A DNA stretch of 64,000 nt, from contig CAYUIJ010000002.1 of NCBI GenBank assembly GCA_964444735.1, positions 24,221 through 88,220 of the forward strand, written 5' to 3'. Shown one piece after another: positions 44,337 through 53,602 of the stretch; the stretch's first letter is position 1; the number at the start of each line of letters is the position of its first letter. A program made the position numbers and the translations under genes. Below the pieces are notes generated by a model. The model had not been told where the DNA came from and did no database searches. It worked only from the letters and a program-made list of their open reading frames with translations. Source of the DNA: Phocaeicola_A sp964444735 (GTDB taxonomy: Bacteria > Bacteroidota > Bacteroidia > Bacteroidales > Bacteroidaceae).

Positions 44337-44579
44337 TAAAATGAATATTAATTGTATGTCTATAATAATCTCATAAAAATCATGCTAAGATAGATCTTTT
44401 TTGTGAAATTGAGAAGATTTTTGGTTGAAAAACTAAAATGTAGCCTTTATAGTCTGTTTTGTTTTGCATGACAAACATCCATGATAAATATGCTCATAAT
44501 TTGCTTATGGAATACAGTTTTTTCTTTTTAATGGCACATTATTTGTAACATATTCTATATATTATAAATAAAGTCTGTG

Positions 44580-44587
44580 TATATTTG
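44580..44587 (+). promoter_or_regulatory. Predicted -7 element for clpC
   Basis: TATATTTG, an exact match; transcription near 44594, so the ATG at 44602 would have almost no leader and the ATG at 44620 is preferred. Confidence 0.55.
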
Positions 44588-44619
44588 CAAGTACAAACAT
44601 AATGAGGGTAAGATGTGAT

Positions 44620-47196
44620 ATGAACAATCAATTCTCACAGAAAATATCAGAAATACTGATTTGCAGCAGGCAGGAAGCACTTCGTTTGCACAATGATCAT
44701 GTCGGTCCTGAGCATTTGTTGCTGGGATTGATTAAGGGAGGTACAGGAAAATCCATAGAGATATTGCGGCGTTTTTACGTCAATCTTGACAATATTAAAA
44801 GTGAGATTGAGGCAATTGCTGACAATACAGAAAAGAATGTCCCTTTTATTAACAGCTGGAGTGCGGGGAATGAGATAATTTTAAATGAAGTCAGCGCACG
44901 TATTTTAAGATTAGGTATTCTGGAAGCCAGGCTGTTGAAAAACGACATCGTAAGCGATGAGCATTTGCTGCTTGCAATATTGAAACAGCATGATAATATA
45001 GCGGCAAAAGTTCTGGAAAAGAACGATGTGACATATAAGCTTGTGTTTGAGCAATTGTCGTTAAGGCAACAGGAGGATATCAATGCCGGAATGGGAACTT
45101 TTGAGGAGGATGACGATGAGGAAGACGCCCCGAAAAGCAATGGTAACGCGTTATCGGGAAGCACGGGAGGGAGCAATGCGCAGACCCGGACCCAGACACG
45201 CCGTCCGGCAAATGACACGCCGGCTATTGACATGTTTGGTATGGACATGACAAGGGCTGCGGAAGAAGGAAAATTGGACCCTGTTGTAGGGCGTGAAAAG
45301 GAAATAGAGCGTCTGGCCCAGATATTAAGCAGAAGGAAGAAAAACAACCCGATACTGATTGGAGAACCGGGAGTTGGCAAATCGGCAATTGTTGAAGGGC
45401 TGGCTATGCGCATTGTAGAAAAGAAAGTATCCCGTATCTTATTTGACAAGCGGGTTGTATCACTGGATATGACATCGGTTGTTGCCGGGACAAAATATCG
45501 CGGACAGTTTGAGGAACGCATCCGCTTGATTCTTAAAGAGCTGAAAGAGAATCCAAATATTATTCTTTTCATTGATGAAATCCATACGATTGTCGGAGCA
45601 GGATCTGCCCCGGGCTCAATGGATGCCGCCAATATGCTAAAACCGGCGTTGGCTCGTGGAGAGATACAGTGTATCGGAGCTACGACACTTGATGAGTATC
45701 GTACATCCATTGAAAAAGACGGCGCTTTGGAACGCCGTTTCCAGAAAGTTGTCGTAGAGGCGGCGACTGCTGAGGAAACCTTGCAGATACTGGAAAATAT
45801 CAAGGATAAGTACGAGGATCATCATAACGTGACATATACCCCTGATGCGTTGGAGGCGTGTGTTAGACTGACCGATCGGTATATCAGTGACCGGAATTTC
45901 CCGGATAAGGCAATTGATGCGCTCGATGAGGCCGGCTCACGTGTTCATCTGACCAATATTACGGTTCCTAAAGAGATAGAAGAAAAGGAAAGGAGTATCG
46001 ATGAGACGCGAATGCATAAGAACGAGGCTGTAAAAGCCCAGAATTATGAATTGGCGGCAGGATACCGTGACAGGGAGAAACAGATGTATACAGAGCTGGA
46101 GGAAATGAAGCGGAGTTGGGAAGAAAGCCTGAAAGAAAACCGGGAAGTAGTTGATGAAAGCCAGATTGCGGAAGTCGTTTCCATGATGTCAGGCGTGCCT
46201 GTCCGGCGTATGGCGCAAACCGAAGGCATCCGCTTGAAAGGAATGCGCGGTGAGTTAATGAAAAAGGTAATAGCTCAGGATACGGCGATAGATAAGCTCG
46301 TGCGTGCTATCCAGCGCAGCCGCATCGGCCTGAAAGACCCTGGCCGCCCGATAGGCACGTTCATGTTCTTAGGGCCTACAGGTGTCGGCAAGACATTGCT
46401 GGCAAAAGAACTGGCCAGATATATGTTCGGGTCTGTAGATGCGATGATACGTATTGATATGAGCGAATACATGGAGAAGTTTACTGTATCGCGTCTTGTC
46501 GGAGCTCCTCCCGGATATGTGGGATATGAGGAAGGCGGACAGCTGACCGAAAAAGTGCGCCGGCATCCCTACTCTATAGTTTTGCTTGATGAGATAGAAA
46601 AAGCACACGGCGATGTCTTTAATCTGTTGCTGCAAGTGATGGATGAAGGAAGACTGACTGACAGTAATGGCAGGATTGTCGACTTTAAGAACACTGTCAT
46701 TATCATGACTTCGAATGTGGGTACGCGTCAGTTGAAAGAATTTGGCAGAGGAGTAGGCTTTTCTGCTCAGATTCATGATGATAATGACAAGGAATATTCA
46801 AGAAGTGTCATACAAAAGGCCTTAAACAAATCTTTTGCACCGGAATTCCTGAACCGTGTGGATGAAATTATAACATTTGACCGGCTTGACCGTGACGCGA
46901 TCAGGGTTATTGTGGAAACTGAGCTGCAAAGATTGCTTAAACGCGTTGACAGGCTGGGATACAAACTGGTTATGGCAGACGATGTGAAGGACTTTATAGC
47001 GGATCACGGAACAGACTTGCAGTACGGAGCGCGTCCGCTTCGAAGGGCAATCCAGACATATATGGAAGACGGCATATCTGAATTGTTGATAAACAATGAG
47101 ATAGAATCAGGAGCCGCTATATGTGCAAGAATTGACGAGAACGATAAGGACAAGCTTTCTTTTTCCGTGCTGTATTCACCGGAAACTGTATCATAA
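44620..47196 (+). CDS. clpC: ATP-dependent Clp protease ATP-binding subunit ClpC
   Basis: An 858-residue Hsp100 unfoldase that feeds substrates to ClpP. N-terminal Clp repeats (residues 1-145, LRLHNDHVGPEHLLLGLIKG), first AAA+ domain with IGEPGVGKSAIVEGLA, a short UVR-like middle helix (EAVKAQNYELAAGYRDREKQ), and a second AAA+ domain with LGPTGVGKTLLAKELA. The short middle domain distinguishes it from ClpB. It is divergent from gyrA and followed by a terminator before htpG. Confidence 0.94.
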   Translation: MNNQFSQKISEILICSRQEALRLHNDHVGPEHLLLGLIKGGTGKSIEILRRFYVNLDNIKSEIEAIADNTEKNVPFINSWSAGNEIILNEVSARILRLGILEARLLKNDIVSDEHLLLAILKQHDNIAAKVLEKNDVTYKLVFEQLSLRQQEDINAGMGTFEEDDDEEDAPKSNGNALSGSTGGSNAQTRTQTRRPANDTPAIDMFGMDMTRAAEEGKLDPVVGREKEIERLAQILSRRKKNNPILIGEPGVGKSAIVEGLAMRIVEKKVSRILFDKRVVSLDMTSVVAGTKYRGQFEERIRLILKELKENPNIILFIDEIHTIVGAGSAPGSMDAANMLKPALARGEIQCIGATTLDEYRTSIEKDGALERRFQKVVVEAATAEETLQILENIKDKYEDHHNVTYTPDALEACVRLTDRYISDRNFPDKAIDALDEAGSRVHLTNITVPKEIEEKERSIDETRMHKNEAVKAQNYELAAGYRDREKQMYTELEEMKRSWEESLKENREVVDESQIAEVVSMMSGVPVRRMAQTEGIRLKGMRGELMKKVIAQDTAIDKLVRAIQRSRIGLKDPGRPIGTFMFLGPTGVGKTLLAKELARYMFGSVDAMIRIDMSEYMEKFTVSRLVGAPPGYVGYEEGGQLTEKVRRHPYSIVLLDEIEKAHGDVFNLLLQVMDEGRLTDSNGRIVDFKNTVIIMTSNVGTRQLKEFGRGVGFSAQIHDDNDKEYSRSVIQKALNKSFAPEFLNRVDEIITFDRLDRDAIRVIVETELQRLLKRVDRLGYKLVMADDVKDFIADHGTDLQYGARPLRRAIQTYMEDGISELLINNEIESGAAICARIDENDKDKLSFSVLYSPETVS

Positions 47197-47226
47197 AATA
47201 AAGGGGGCTTGTAAAATAATGACAAA

Positions 47227-47260
47227 ATGTCAGACGAATAATCGTCTGGCATTTTTTTTG
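47227..47260 (+). terminator. Terminator after clpC
   Basis: TGTCAGACGA (47228-47237) pairs with TCGTCTGGCA (47242-47251; one G-T wobble) and is followed by eight T. It separates clpC from htpG. Confidence 0.85.
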
Positions 47261-47312
47261 TGTAATCAGCATTGTTATATAAAAATAAGAGATAAACTAA
47301 ATATTCAAGATT

Positions 47313-49358
47313 ATGCAGAAAGGAAACATTGGGGTTACTACAGAAAACATATTCCCCATAATTAAAAAGTTCTTATATAGTGATCATGAAATATTTCTTC
47401 GTGAGCTGGTGTCCAATGCGGTGGATGCTACACAGAAGTTGAGGATTCTGGCGTCAAAAGGTGACTTTAAGGGTGAGACGGGTGATCTTACCATACACAT
47501 CTCTCTCGGTAAAGATACGATAACCATATCAGACAGGGGTGTCGGACTCACTGCGGAAGAGATAGACAAATATATCAATCAGATAGCCTTTTCCGGTGTA
47601 AATGATTTCCTTGCCAAATATAAGGATGACGCCAATGCCATAATCGGACATTTCGGATTGGGATTCTATTCGGCTTTCATGGTGGCAAAAAAGGTGGAGA
47701 TCATTACACGCTCTTATCAGGAAGGCGCGCAGCCTGTAAAATGGACATGTGACGGTAGTCCGGAATTTACGCTGGAAGAAGTGGAAAAGGACGGCCGCGG
47801 TACGGATATTGTACTTTATATTGATGATGACTGCCGTGAATTCCTGGAAGAGCGCCGCTTGTCTTCACTGCTTGCCAAATACTGTCATTTTCTTCCGGTA
47901 TCCATCGCGTTCGGAAAGAAAAAGGAATGGAAAGACGGGAAGCAGGTTGAAACGGATGAAGACAATATCATAAACAATACAACGCCTCTTTGGACCAAGA
48001 AACCGGCTGAACTGAAAGATGAAGACTACAAGAGCTTCTATCGTGAGCTTTATCCAACGGCCGACGAGCCTTTATTCTGGATTCATTTAAATGTGGATTA
48101 TCCGTTCAATCTGACAGGCATTCTGTATTTTCCGCATATCAAGAGCAACATTGACTTGCAGAAAAACAAAATCCAGCTGTATTGCAATCAGGTATACGTT
48201 ACCGATTCGGTAGAAGGAATTGTTCCCGATTTTCTGACGCTCCTGCATGGAGTCATAGATTCGCCCGATATACCTTTGAATGTATCGCGTTCATATCTGC
48301 AAAGTGATTCCAATGTGAAGAAAATATCTGCCTACATATCAAAAAAAGTTTCTGACCGGTTGCAGTCTGTTTTCAAAAATGACCGGAAGGACTTTGAAAA
48401 CAAGTGGGATGATATCAGGATCTTTATCAATTACGGAATGCTTACCGAGGAAGACTTTTATGAGAAAGCCTGCAAGTTTTCCCTGTTTAAGGATACGGAT
48501 TCCAAATATTACACATTTGAAGAGTATCAGACCTTGATCAAAGGCGAGCAGACCGATAAGGAAGGCAATCTTATATATTTGTATGCCGGCAATGCGGAGG
48601 AGCAATACAGCTATATAGAAGCTGCAAAGAACAAAGGATACAATGTCCTGCTGATGGATGGCCAGCTCGATGTCGCCTTAATCGGCATGCTTGAGCGTAA
48701 GATAGAAAAGAGCCGTTTTACCCGTGTAGACAGCGATGTTATTGACCGCTTGATTGTAAAGGATGATAAGGATACGGCCGTTGACAAGGACGAACGCGAG
48801 ATTCTTTCAAGTGTATTCCGTAGTCAGCTGCCTAAGATAGAGAAAATGGAATTTAACGTAGAAGCCCAATCGTTAGGTGAGAGCGCCGCTCCTGTCCTGA
48901 TAACGCAAAGCGAATATATGCGCCGTATGAAAGAAATGGCACGTATACAGCCGGGCATGAGTTTTTATGGCGAGATGCCAGACATGTTTAACGTGGTTGT
49001 AAACGTTGACAATAAGCTCGTGCGGAATATACTGGAGGGATCTCAAAATGAATGCGCGGCCGGACTGACGGCGTTAAATCAGACATTGGCGGAACTGAAC
49101 AGGCGTCAGGAGGAATTGCGTAAGTCACAGGATGGCAAAAAGGCTGATGAGATTCCTGTTGCCGAAAAAGATGAGTTGGACGATGTCGAAAAGAGGATCT
49201 CAGAAGAAAAGGCTAAGAAAGACAGTCTCCTCGCAGAATATGCCTCAAGCGACAAGACCGTACATCAATTGATAGACCTGGCCTTGTTACAGAACAATAT
49301 GCTGAAAGGTGAAGCCTTGAATAAGTTCATCAAGAGAAGTGTTGAGCTGATCGGGTAA
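47313..49358 (+). CDS. htpG: Molecular chaperone HtpG (Hsp90)
   Basis: A 681-residue Hsp90. The GHKL ATPase site is complete (FLRELVSNAVDATQKLRILA, ISDRGVGLTAEEI, GHFGLGFYSAFMVAKKVEI). The middle domain shows DSPDIPLNVSRSYLQSD with the catalytic Arg, and the C-terminal dimerisation domain ends in LIDLALLQNNMLKGEALNKF. Slightly longer than E. coli HtpG (624), owing to a charged insertion near residues 600-640. It follows clpC with an intervening terminator, giving a chaperone/protease neighbourhood. Confidence 0.96.
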   Translation: MQKGNIGVTTENIFPIIKKFLYSDHEIFLRELVSNAVDATQKLRILASKGDFKGETGDLTIHISLGKDTITISDRGVGLTAEEIDKYINQIAFSGVNDFLAKYKDDANAIIGHFGLGFYSAFMVAKKVEIITRSYQEGAQPVKWTCDGSPEFTLEEVEKDGRGTDIVLYIDDDCREFLEERRLSSLLAKYCHFLPVSIAFGKKKEWKDGKQVETDEDNIINNTTPLWTKKPAELKDEDYKSFYRELYPTADEPLFWIHLNVDYPFNLTGILYFPHIKSNIDLQKNKIQLYCNQVYVTDSVEGIVPDFLTLLHGVIDSPDIPLNVSRSYLQSDSNVKKISAYISKKVSDRLQSVFKNDRKDFENKWDDIRIFINYGMLTEEDFYEKACKFSLFKDTDSKYYTFEEYQTLIKGEQTDKEGNLIYLYAGNAEEQYSYIEAAKNKGYNVLLMDGQLDVALIGMLERKIEKSRFTRVDSDVIDRLIVKDDKDTAVDKDEREILSSVFRSQLPKIEKMEFNVEAQSLGESAAPVLITQSEYMRRMKEMARIQPGMSFYGEMPDMFNVVVNVDNKLVRNILEGSQNECAAGLTALNQTLAELNRRQEELRKSQDGKKADEIPVAEKDELDDVEKRISEEKAKKDSLLAEYASSDKTVHQLIDLALLQNNMLKGEALNKFIKRSVELIG

Positions 49359-49376
49359 TCAATGAGGCGTTCTTGA

Positions 49377-49422
49377 ACAATGCCGCAAAGCCTTTTATGT
49401 CATGAAGATTTTGCGGCATTGT
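49377..49422 (+). terminator. Terminator after htpG
   Basis: ACAATGCCGCAA (49377-49388) pairs perfectly with TTGCGGCATTGT (49411-49422), followed by CTTATTTG. Closes the htpG unit before the tRNA genes. Confidence 0.8.
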
Positions 49423-49672
49423 CTTATTTGTCTGAAAATGACAGACATTATCTGAAAAAAGTCATTTCTTGTTCCATATTGTCAAAGTTTGCCTGAAAAA
49501 GCTGTTTATAATTCTGAAAAAAAAGCTCCGGATGTTTGGCGTTTATTACAAAAGTACGTACCTTTGACGCTGTTGAAAGAAAAGGGTTGCGTAACCCGGC
49601 TGGCAGAACTCCCTACGGGGCAGGTTACAGTCTGGATGTTGCCGCAATCATTTTTGAAATACACGGTTTTCT

Positions 49673-49746
49673 GGCTCCTTAGCTCAACTGAACAGAGCAT
49701 CTGACTACGGATCAGAAGGTTATAGGTTTGAATCCTATAGGAGTCA
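49673..49746 (+). tRNA. tRNA-Arg(ACG), copy 1
   Basis: A 74-base cloverleaf. Acceptor GGCTCCT pairs with AGGAGTC, discriminator A. D-arm AGCTCAACTGAACAGAGC, anticodon arm CTGACTACGGATCAG with anticodon ACG (read as ICG after deamination), T-arm with GGTTTGAATCC. CCA is not encoded. It is immediately followed by a near-identical second copy. Confidence 0.93.
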
Positions 49747-49760
49747 CAGATTTTGGTTTC

Positions 49761-49834
49761 GGCTCCTTAGCTCAACTGAACAGAGTGTCTGACTACGGAT
49801 CAGAAGGTTATAGGTTTGAATCCTATAGGAGTCA
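49761..49834 (+). tRNA. tRNA-Arg(ACG), copy 2
   Basis: Tandem duplicate of the preceding tRNA, 14 bases downstream and almost identical. It differs in two adjacent bases just before the anticodon arm: copy 1 GAGCATCTG, copy 2 GAGTGTCTG. This turns the last D-stem pair into a G-U wobble. Anticodon ACG, same acceptor and T-arm. Confidence 0.92.
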
Positions 49835-50100
49835 CTTAAAATGCCCCGTTTTCTAATCAGGGTGAGGGTGGATCTATATTATAGCCGGCCGGAATTGACC
49901 TGCGAAGGAATATAATAAGATAAGAAAGTATGGGTAGTCTTGTGTCTGTCCGCGAATATCCGGCTGCTGTCTGTTCCGGCACCGGGGCAAGCACAGAGAC
50001 ATGCGTCCGTAAACAAAGGAGTCTCTCTCCTCTCCCCCCCTATGGAAGGCTGATACCGGAAACAATTCTGTCAGGTTAAAAATATGTTAAACGGGGGGGG
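49835..50100. other. Intergenic stretch with homopolymer runs
   Basis: No gene seen. It holds a C7 run (50034-50040) and leads into a G9 run (50093-50101) just before the duplicated element described next. Confidence 0.4.
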
Positions 50101-50210
50101 GTAATGACAAAGCACTGGCTTTACGGAACAGAACGTCCTTGGGAAAAGTGGATAAAAGGCTTTGTTGTCCGGGCTTGAGGCGACATGAAAAGAACGGACG
50201 TAACCCGCCT
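50101..50210 (+). repeat. Duplicated upstream element, copy A (before susC)
   Basis: About 110 bases that align along their length with 57813-57920. Shared blocks in order are AATGACA, AACGnCC, GGGAnA, GATAAA, TGAGGCnACATnAAAA (here 50176-50191) and AACCCGC. A small stem GTCCG (50167-50171)/CGGAC (50195-50199) surrounds the TGAGGC block. It lies upstream of the susC promoter, so it is either regulatory DNA or the relic of an older leader. Confidence 0.6.
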
Positions 50211-50231
50211 GAAAAAATTTATGCATGTAGA

Positions 50232-50253
50232 AAACATGTTTAAAAACATGTTT
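50232..50253 (+). promoter_or_regulatory. Tandem palindromic operator candidate upstream of susC
   Basis: The palindrome AAACATGTTT occurs at 50232-50241 and again at 50244-50253, centres 12 bp apart, only 6 bases before the -33 element. This is a good position for a dimeric regulator binding twice on nearly the same helix face. Confidence 0.55.
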
Positions 50254-50259
50254 ATTTCC

Positions 50260-50289
50260 TTGTATAAACTTAAAAAAGATGTAATTTTG
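50260..50289 (+). promoter_or_regulatory. Promoter of the susC locus
   Basis: TTG at 50260-50262 and TAATTTTG at 50282-50289, separated by 19 bases, a full Bacteroidota -33/-7 match. Transcription would begin near 50296, leaving a leader of about 59 bases. Confidence 0.65.
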
Positions 50290-50354
50290 CACGCTGCAAT
50301 ATTTCAAGTGATGACTTATTGTAACAAAACTAATAACCCAAAAATACGCGTAAC

Positions 50355-53300
50355 ATGAAAAAAGAGAAGCAACGCCTATGGCCCGCAAGAAAAACATTGC
50401 TGCCGTTAGCGGGATGTCTGTTTGCAGTCCAGGCAATGACGGCATCCGCACCGAGAGAAAGAATTTGTACTTCAGTTTCCGGCGAAGTACTGCAATCCGC
50501 GTTCCTCACGGATTTGGATAACAAAATTACCCCCCCCCTCCCCTCTTTTGGACAAGACGATGAGCAGCCCGTTATTATAAAGGGGCATGTCACTGACAAG
50601 CACAAGGACCCGCTGCCTGGCGTAACCATCCGTGTAGTAGGCACTCCGCTGGGAGGCATCAGCGATGACAAAGGGGATTTTTCGTTCAGACTGTCTGTCA
50701 AGAAAGACGCCCGCATCGTACTTGAGTTTTCCTTTATCGGCATGGAAACCAAAACCATCACCTATAAGGGAGAGGAATATCTGAAAATCGAGTTGGAAAG
50801 CGGGTTTAACAAGCTCAACGAAGTTGTTGTCACCGGCTATCAGCAGCTTAACAAAGAAAGCTTCACAGGCAACGCCACCATTGTCAACCGTGACGAAATA
50901 CTCAAGACAAACAATAAGAACGCCATTTCAGCCCTCCAGGCTTTCGACCCGTCTTTCCGTATCCGCGAAAACACAATGTGGGGTTCCGACCCGAACTCCT
51001 TGCCCGAGATAAACATCCGCGGCGAGTCGTCCATCGGTCTGGAAAAAGGGCTGGATGTCGAGCAGCAGCGGCGTACCCAGCGCACCAACCTGCAAAACAA
51101 TCCTAACATGCCTATCTTTATCCTTGATGGCTTTGAAGTGAACGTGCAGAAGATTTACGACATGGATGTCAACCGCATTGAAAGCATGACCATCTTAAAG
51201 GATGCGGCGGCCACAGCCCTATATGGCTCGCGTGCCGCCAACGGCGTGGTGGTGGTGACAACCGTGGCTCCCAAGCCCGGCGAGATGCAGATCAACTATA
51301 ACTTTACCGGAGGCGTTGATCTTCCGGACCTCTCTGACTACAACCTGTGCAATGCCTACGAAAAGCTGGAGGTGGAGCGTCTGGCCGGTATTTACACCTC
51401 AAGCGATCCCTCCCAGCAGGTCATGCTTGACAAGCTGTACTATACCCGTCTGCGCAACATACAGCGGGGCGTGGAAACCGACTGGCTGGCCCAGCCCCTG
51501 CGCAATGTCTTCAACCATAAGCACAGCCTCAACATGCAAGGCGGTGTGGAAAGCATCCGTTACAGCATAGACCTTAGCTACGACAGTAACGAAGGCGTGA
51601 TGAAAGGCTCGCACCGCTCACGCACGGGAGCCGGCTTCACTCTTGACTACCGCTCGAAAAAATGGCTGCAAATCCTTAACCAGATTACCTATGTGCGCAC
51701 ATCATCGGAAGATTCGCCCTATGGATCGTTTGACCAATATACCAGACTGCAGCCCTACCTCACTCCTTATGATGACAACGGCGCACTGAGCAAATACATG
51801 TACAACGGAATCACCGAACAAGACAACCCGCTCTGGAAAGTGCGCAGCCTGAACAGCTTCGCGGGGAAAGGCATAACCGAGAGCTTTACCGACAATCTTA
51901 GCGTAAACATGCTCTTCGGCAAGGGATTCCAGTTCAAGGGGCAGTTCAGTATCAACAAGGATCTGAGCAAGAGCGATACGTTCAAGGATCCCGAAGATCC
52001 TTCCTTCAGAGGGTCTGTCGATGAGGAAAAAGGCTCGCTGGCACGCTCATCGGGCGATTCATACAGCTGGAACCTGAACGCCATGATGTATTACAACAAC
52101 TCTTTGGGCAAGCACTTCATCAACGCCACGGCCGGTGTCAACATAACCGAAAGCGCGAACGAGAACACCGGAATGACGTTTACGGGCTTCCAGTTAGGCA
52201 ACATGAACTCGCCGGCGTTCGCCGCCAAACAGCCTGACAAGACCAGTATCAGCAAAACCAGAGATCGCCTGGTAGGCTATCTGGCCTCCATCAACTATTC
52301 CTACGACAATATCTATTTGTTCGATGGTTCGTTCCGTCTTGACGGATCGTCCAACTTCGGCAAGGACAAGCGGTTCGCTCCTTTCTGGTCTGTCGGCGCG
52401 GGTATTAACATCCATAACTACGAATTCCTGCGTAACAGCCCGATTGTCAACATCCTGAAACTAAGAGCCTCATACGGCAGCACAGGTAATGTAAACTTTC
52501 CGGCTTATTCGGCCATCACGACCTACAAGATCGACAGCAGCAACTGGTATTTCACCGGTCCGGCCACCAGCCTGATGGCCTTGGGCAACCCCCGTCTGAC
52601 GTGGGAGACCACCAACACTTTCGATGCAGGTGTCACGCTGGCTTTCCTTGACAACCGCCTTTACATCGATGCCTCGTACTACCACAAGAAGACGGACGAC
52701 ATGATTGACGCCATTTCCGTTCAGACTTCGTCAGGTTTTTCGGAATATAAAGTCAATTCAGGCTCCATCCTGAACGAAGGCTTCGAAATCGATGTCAACG
52801 CCACTGTTTTCCGCAACAAGGACTGGATGGTGACCCTCAATGGAAATCTGGCATCCAACAAAAACACCATCAAGTCTCTCGGTGCCGAAATGAGAGCCTA
52901 CAATCAGGAAATTCTTGATGCCTTCAACAACAAAAGCCAGGGAACTTATGGGGATCTGCTGAGCAGCCCTGTCATCCAGTATTACGAAGGAGCCTCCACC
53001 ACAGCCATCTATGCCGTCCGCTCCGATGGAATAGACCCGGCAACCGGCAAGGAACGCTTTATCAGGAAGAACGGAATGCCTACTTATGTGTGGGATGCCA
53101 ATGATCAGGTGGTTGTGGGTGACACCAGCCCCGATGCCCAGGGAAGTTTCGGCATCAACGTAGGCTGGAAAGGCTTCTACGTCAACGCTTCGTTCCTGTA
53201 TCAATGGGGCGGACAGACTTATAACGAGACCTTGCTGAACAAGGTTGAGCGAGCCGACATACAGAACTCGAACGTTGACCGCCGCGTGCTGACCGAGCGT

Positions 53301-53582
53301 TGGAAAAAGGTAGGAGACCTCGCGCCTTATTACGATATAGGAGCCACCAATGAGACACGCCCCACCTCGCGCTTTGTTCAGGACTACGATTTTCTGCGTT
53401 TCAACAGTCTGTCGGTCGGCTATGACTTTGAGCTGAAGACCATAGCGCGGTTCGGCTTAAAGAATCTGGGTATACGTTTCAACGCCAATGACCTTGCTTT
53501 CTGGTCAACAGTCAAGGAAGAGCGCGGTTTAGGGTATCCATATTCCAAAACATTCAACTTTACAATCAACATTGGTATCTAA
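50355..53582 (+). CDS. SusC/RagA-family TonB-linked outer membrane transporter
   Basis: A 1075-residue outer-membrane barrel that imports substrate with its SusD lid using TonB energy. Signal peptide-like start with ARKTLLPLAGCLFAVQAMTA. A carboxypeptidase-regulatory-like domain (IIKGHVTDKHKDPLPGVTIR to DFSF), then EVVVTGYQQL, the plug (NPNMPIFILDGFEVNVQKIY and ALYGSRAANGVVVVTT) and a C-terminal barrel ending FNFTINIGI. A run of nine C (50530-50538, residues about 59-61) lies in the N-terminal part; slippage there would truncate the protein. It begins a four-gene SusC-SusD-lipoprotein unit. The substrate is unknown; no glycosidase or peptidase is next to it. Confidence 0.94.
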   Translation: MKKEKQRLWPARKTLLPLAGCLFAVQAMTASAPRERICTSVSGEVLQSAFLTDLDNKITPPLPSFGQDDEQPVIIKGHVTDKHKDPLPGVTIRVVGTPLGGISDDKGDFSFRLSVKKDARIVLEFSFIGMETKTITYKGEEYLKIELESGFNKLNEVVVTGYQQLNKESFTGNATIVNRDEILKTNNKNAISALQAFDPSFRIRENTMWGSDPNSLPEINIRGESSIGLEKGLDVEQQRRTQRTNLQNNPNMPIFILDGFEVNVQKIYDMDVNRIESMTILKDAAATALYGSRAANGVVVVTTVAPKPGEMQINYNFTGGVDLPDLSDYNLCNAYEKLEVERLAGIYTSSDPSQQVMLDKLYYTRLRNIQRGVETDWLAQPLRNVFNHKHSLNMQGGVESIRYSIDLSYDSNEGVMKGSHRSRTGAGFTLDYRSKKWLQILNQITYVRTSSEDSPYGSFDQYTRLQPYLTPYDDNGALSKYMYNGITEQDNPLWKVRSLNSFAGKGITESFTDNLSVNMLFGKGFQFKGQFSINKDLSKSDTFKDPEDPSFRGSVDEEKGSLARSSGDSYSWNLNAMMYYNNSLGKHFINATAGVNITESANENTGMTFTGFQLGNMNSPAFAAKQPDKTSISKTRDRLVGYLASINYSYDNIYLFDGSFRLDGSSNFGKDKRFAPFWSVGAGINIHNYEFLRNSPIVNILKLRASYGSTGNVNFPAYSAITTYKIDSSNWYFTGPATSLMALGNPRLTWETTNTFDAGVTLAFLDNRLYIDASYYHKKTDDMIDAISVQTSSGFSEYKVNSGSILNEGFEIDVNATVFRNKDWMVTLNGNLASNKNTIKSLGAEMRAYNQEILDAFNNKSQGTYGDLLSSPVIQYYEGASTTAIYAVRSDGIDPATGKERFIRKNGMPTYVWDANDQVVVGDTSPDAQGSFGINVGWKGFYVNASFLYQWGGQTYNETLLNKVERADIQNSNVDRRVLTERWKKVGDLAPYYDIGATNETRPTSRFVQDYDFLRFNSLSVGYDFELKTIARFGLKNLGIRFNANDLAFWSTVKEERGLGYPYSKTFNFTINIGI
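50530..50538 (+). repeat. C9 homopolymer within susC
   Basis: Nine consecutive C followed by T and CCCC, coding for Thr-Pro-Pro-Leu-Pro. Long C tracts in reading frames can mediate phase variation by slippage. The frame given is intact. Confidence 0.7.
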
Positions 53583-53602
53583 GCACATAAACTTACTCAA
53601 TT

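Noticed and set aside
44775..45803. Minus-strand open frame (342 codons) opposite clpC
   Set aside because: Composition is Ser/Phe-rich noise typical of the reverse of a Clp gene; no domain seen.
49489..49704. Short plus-strand frame running into tRNA-Arg copy 1
   Set aside because: It overlaps the tRNA gene, has no recognisable domain and follows the htpG terminator; probably noise.
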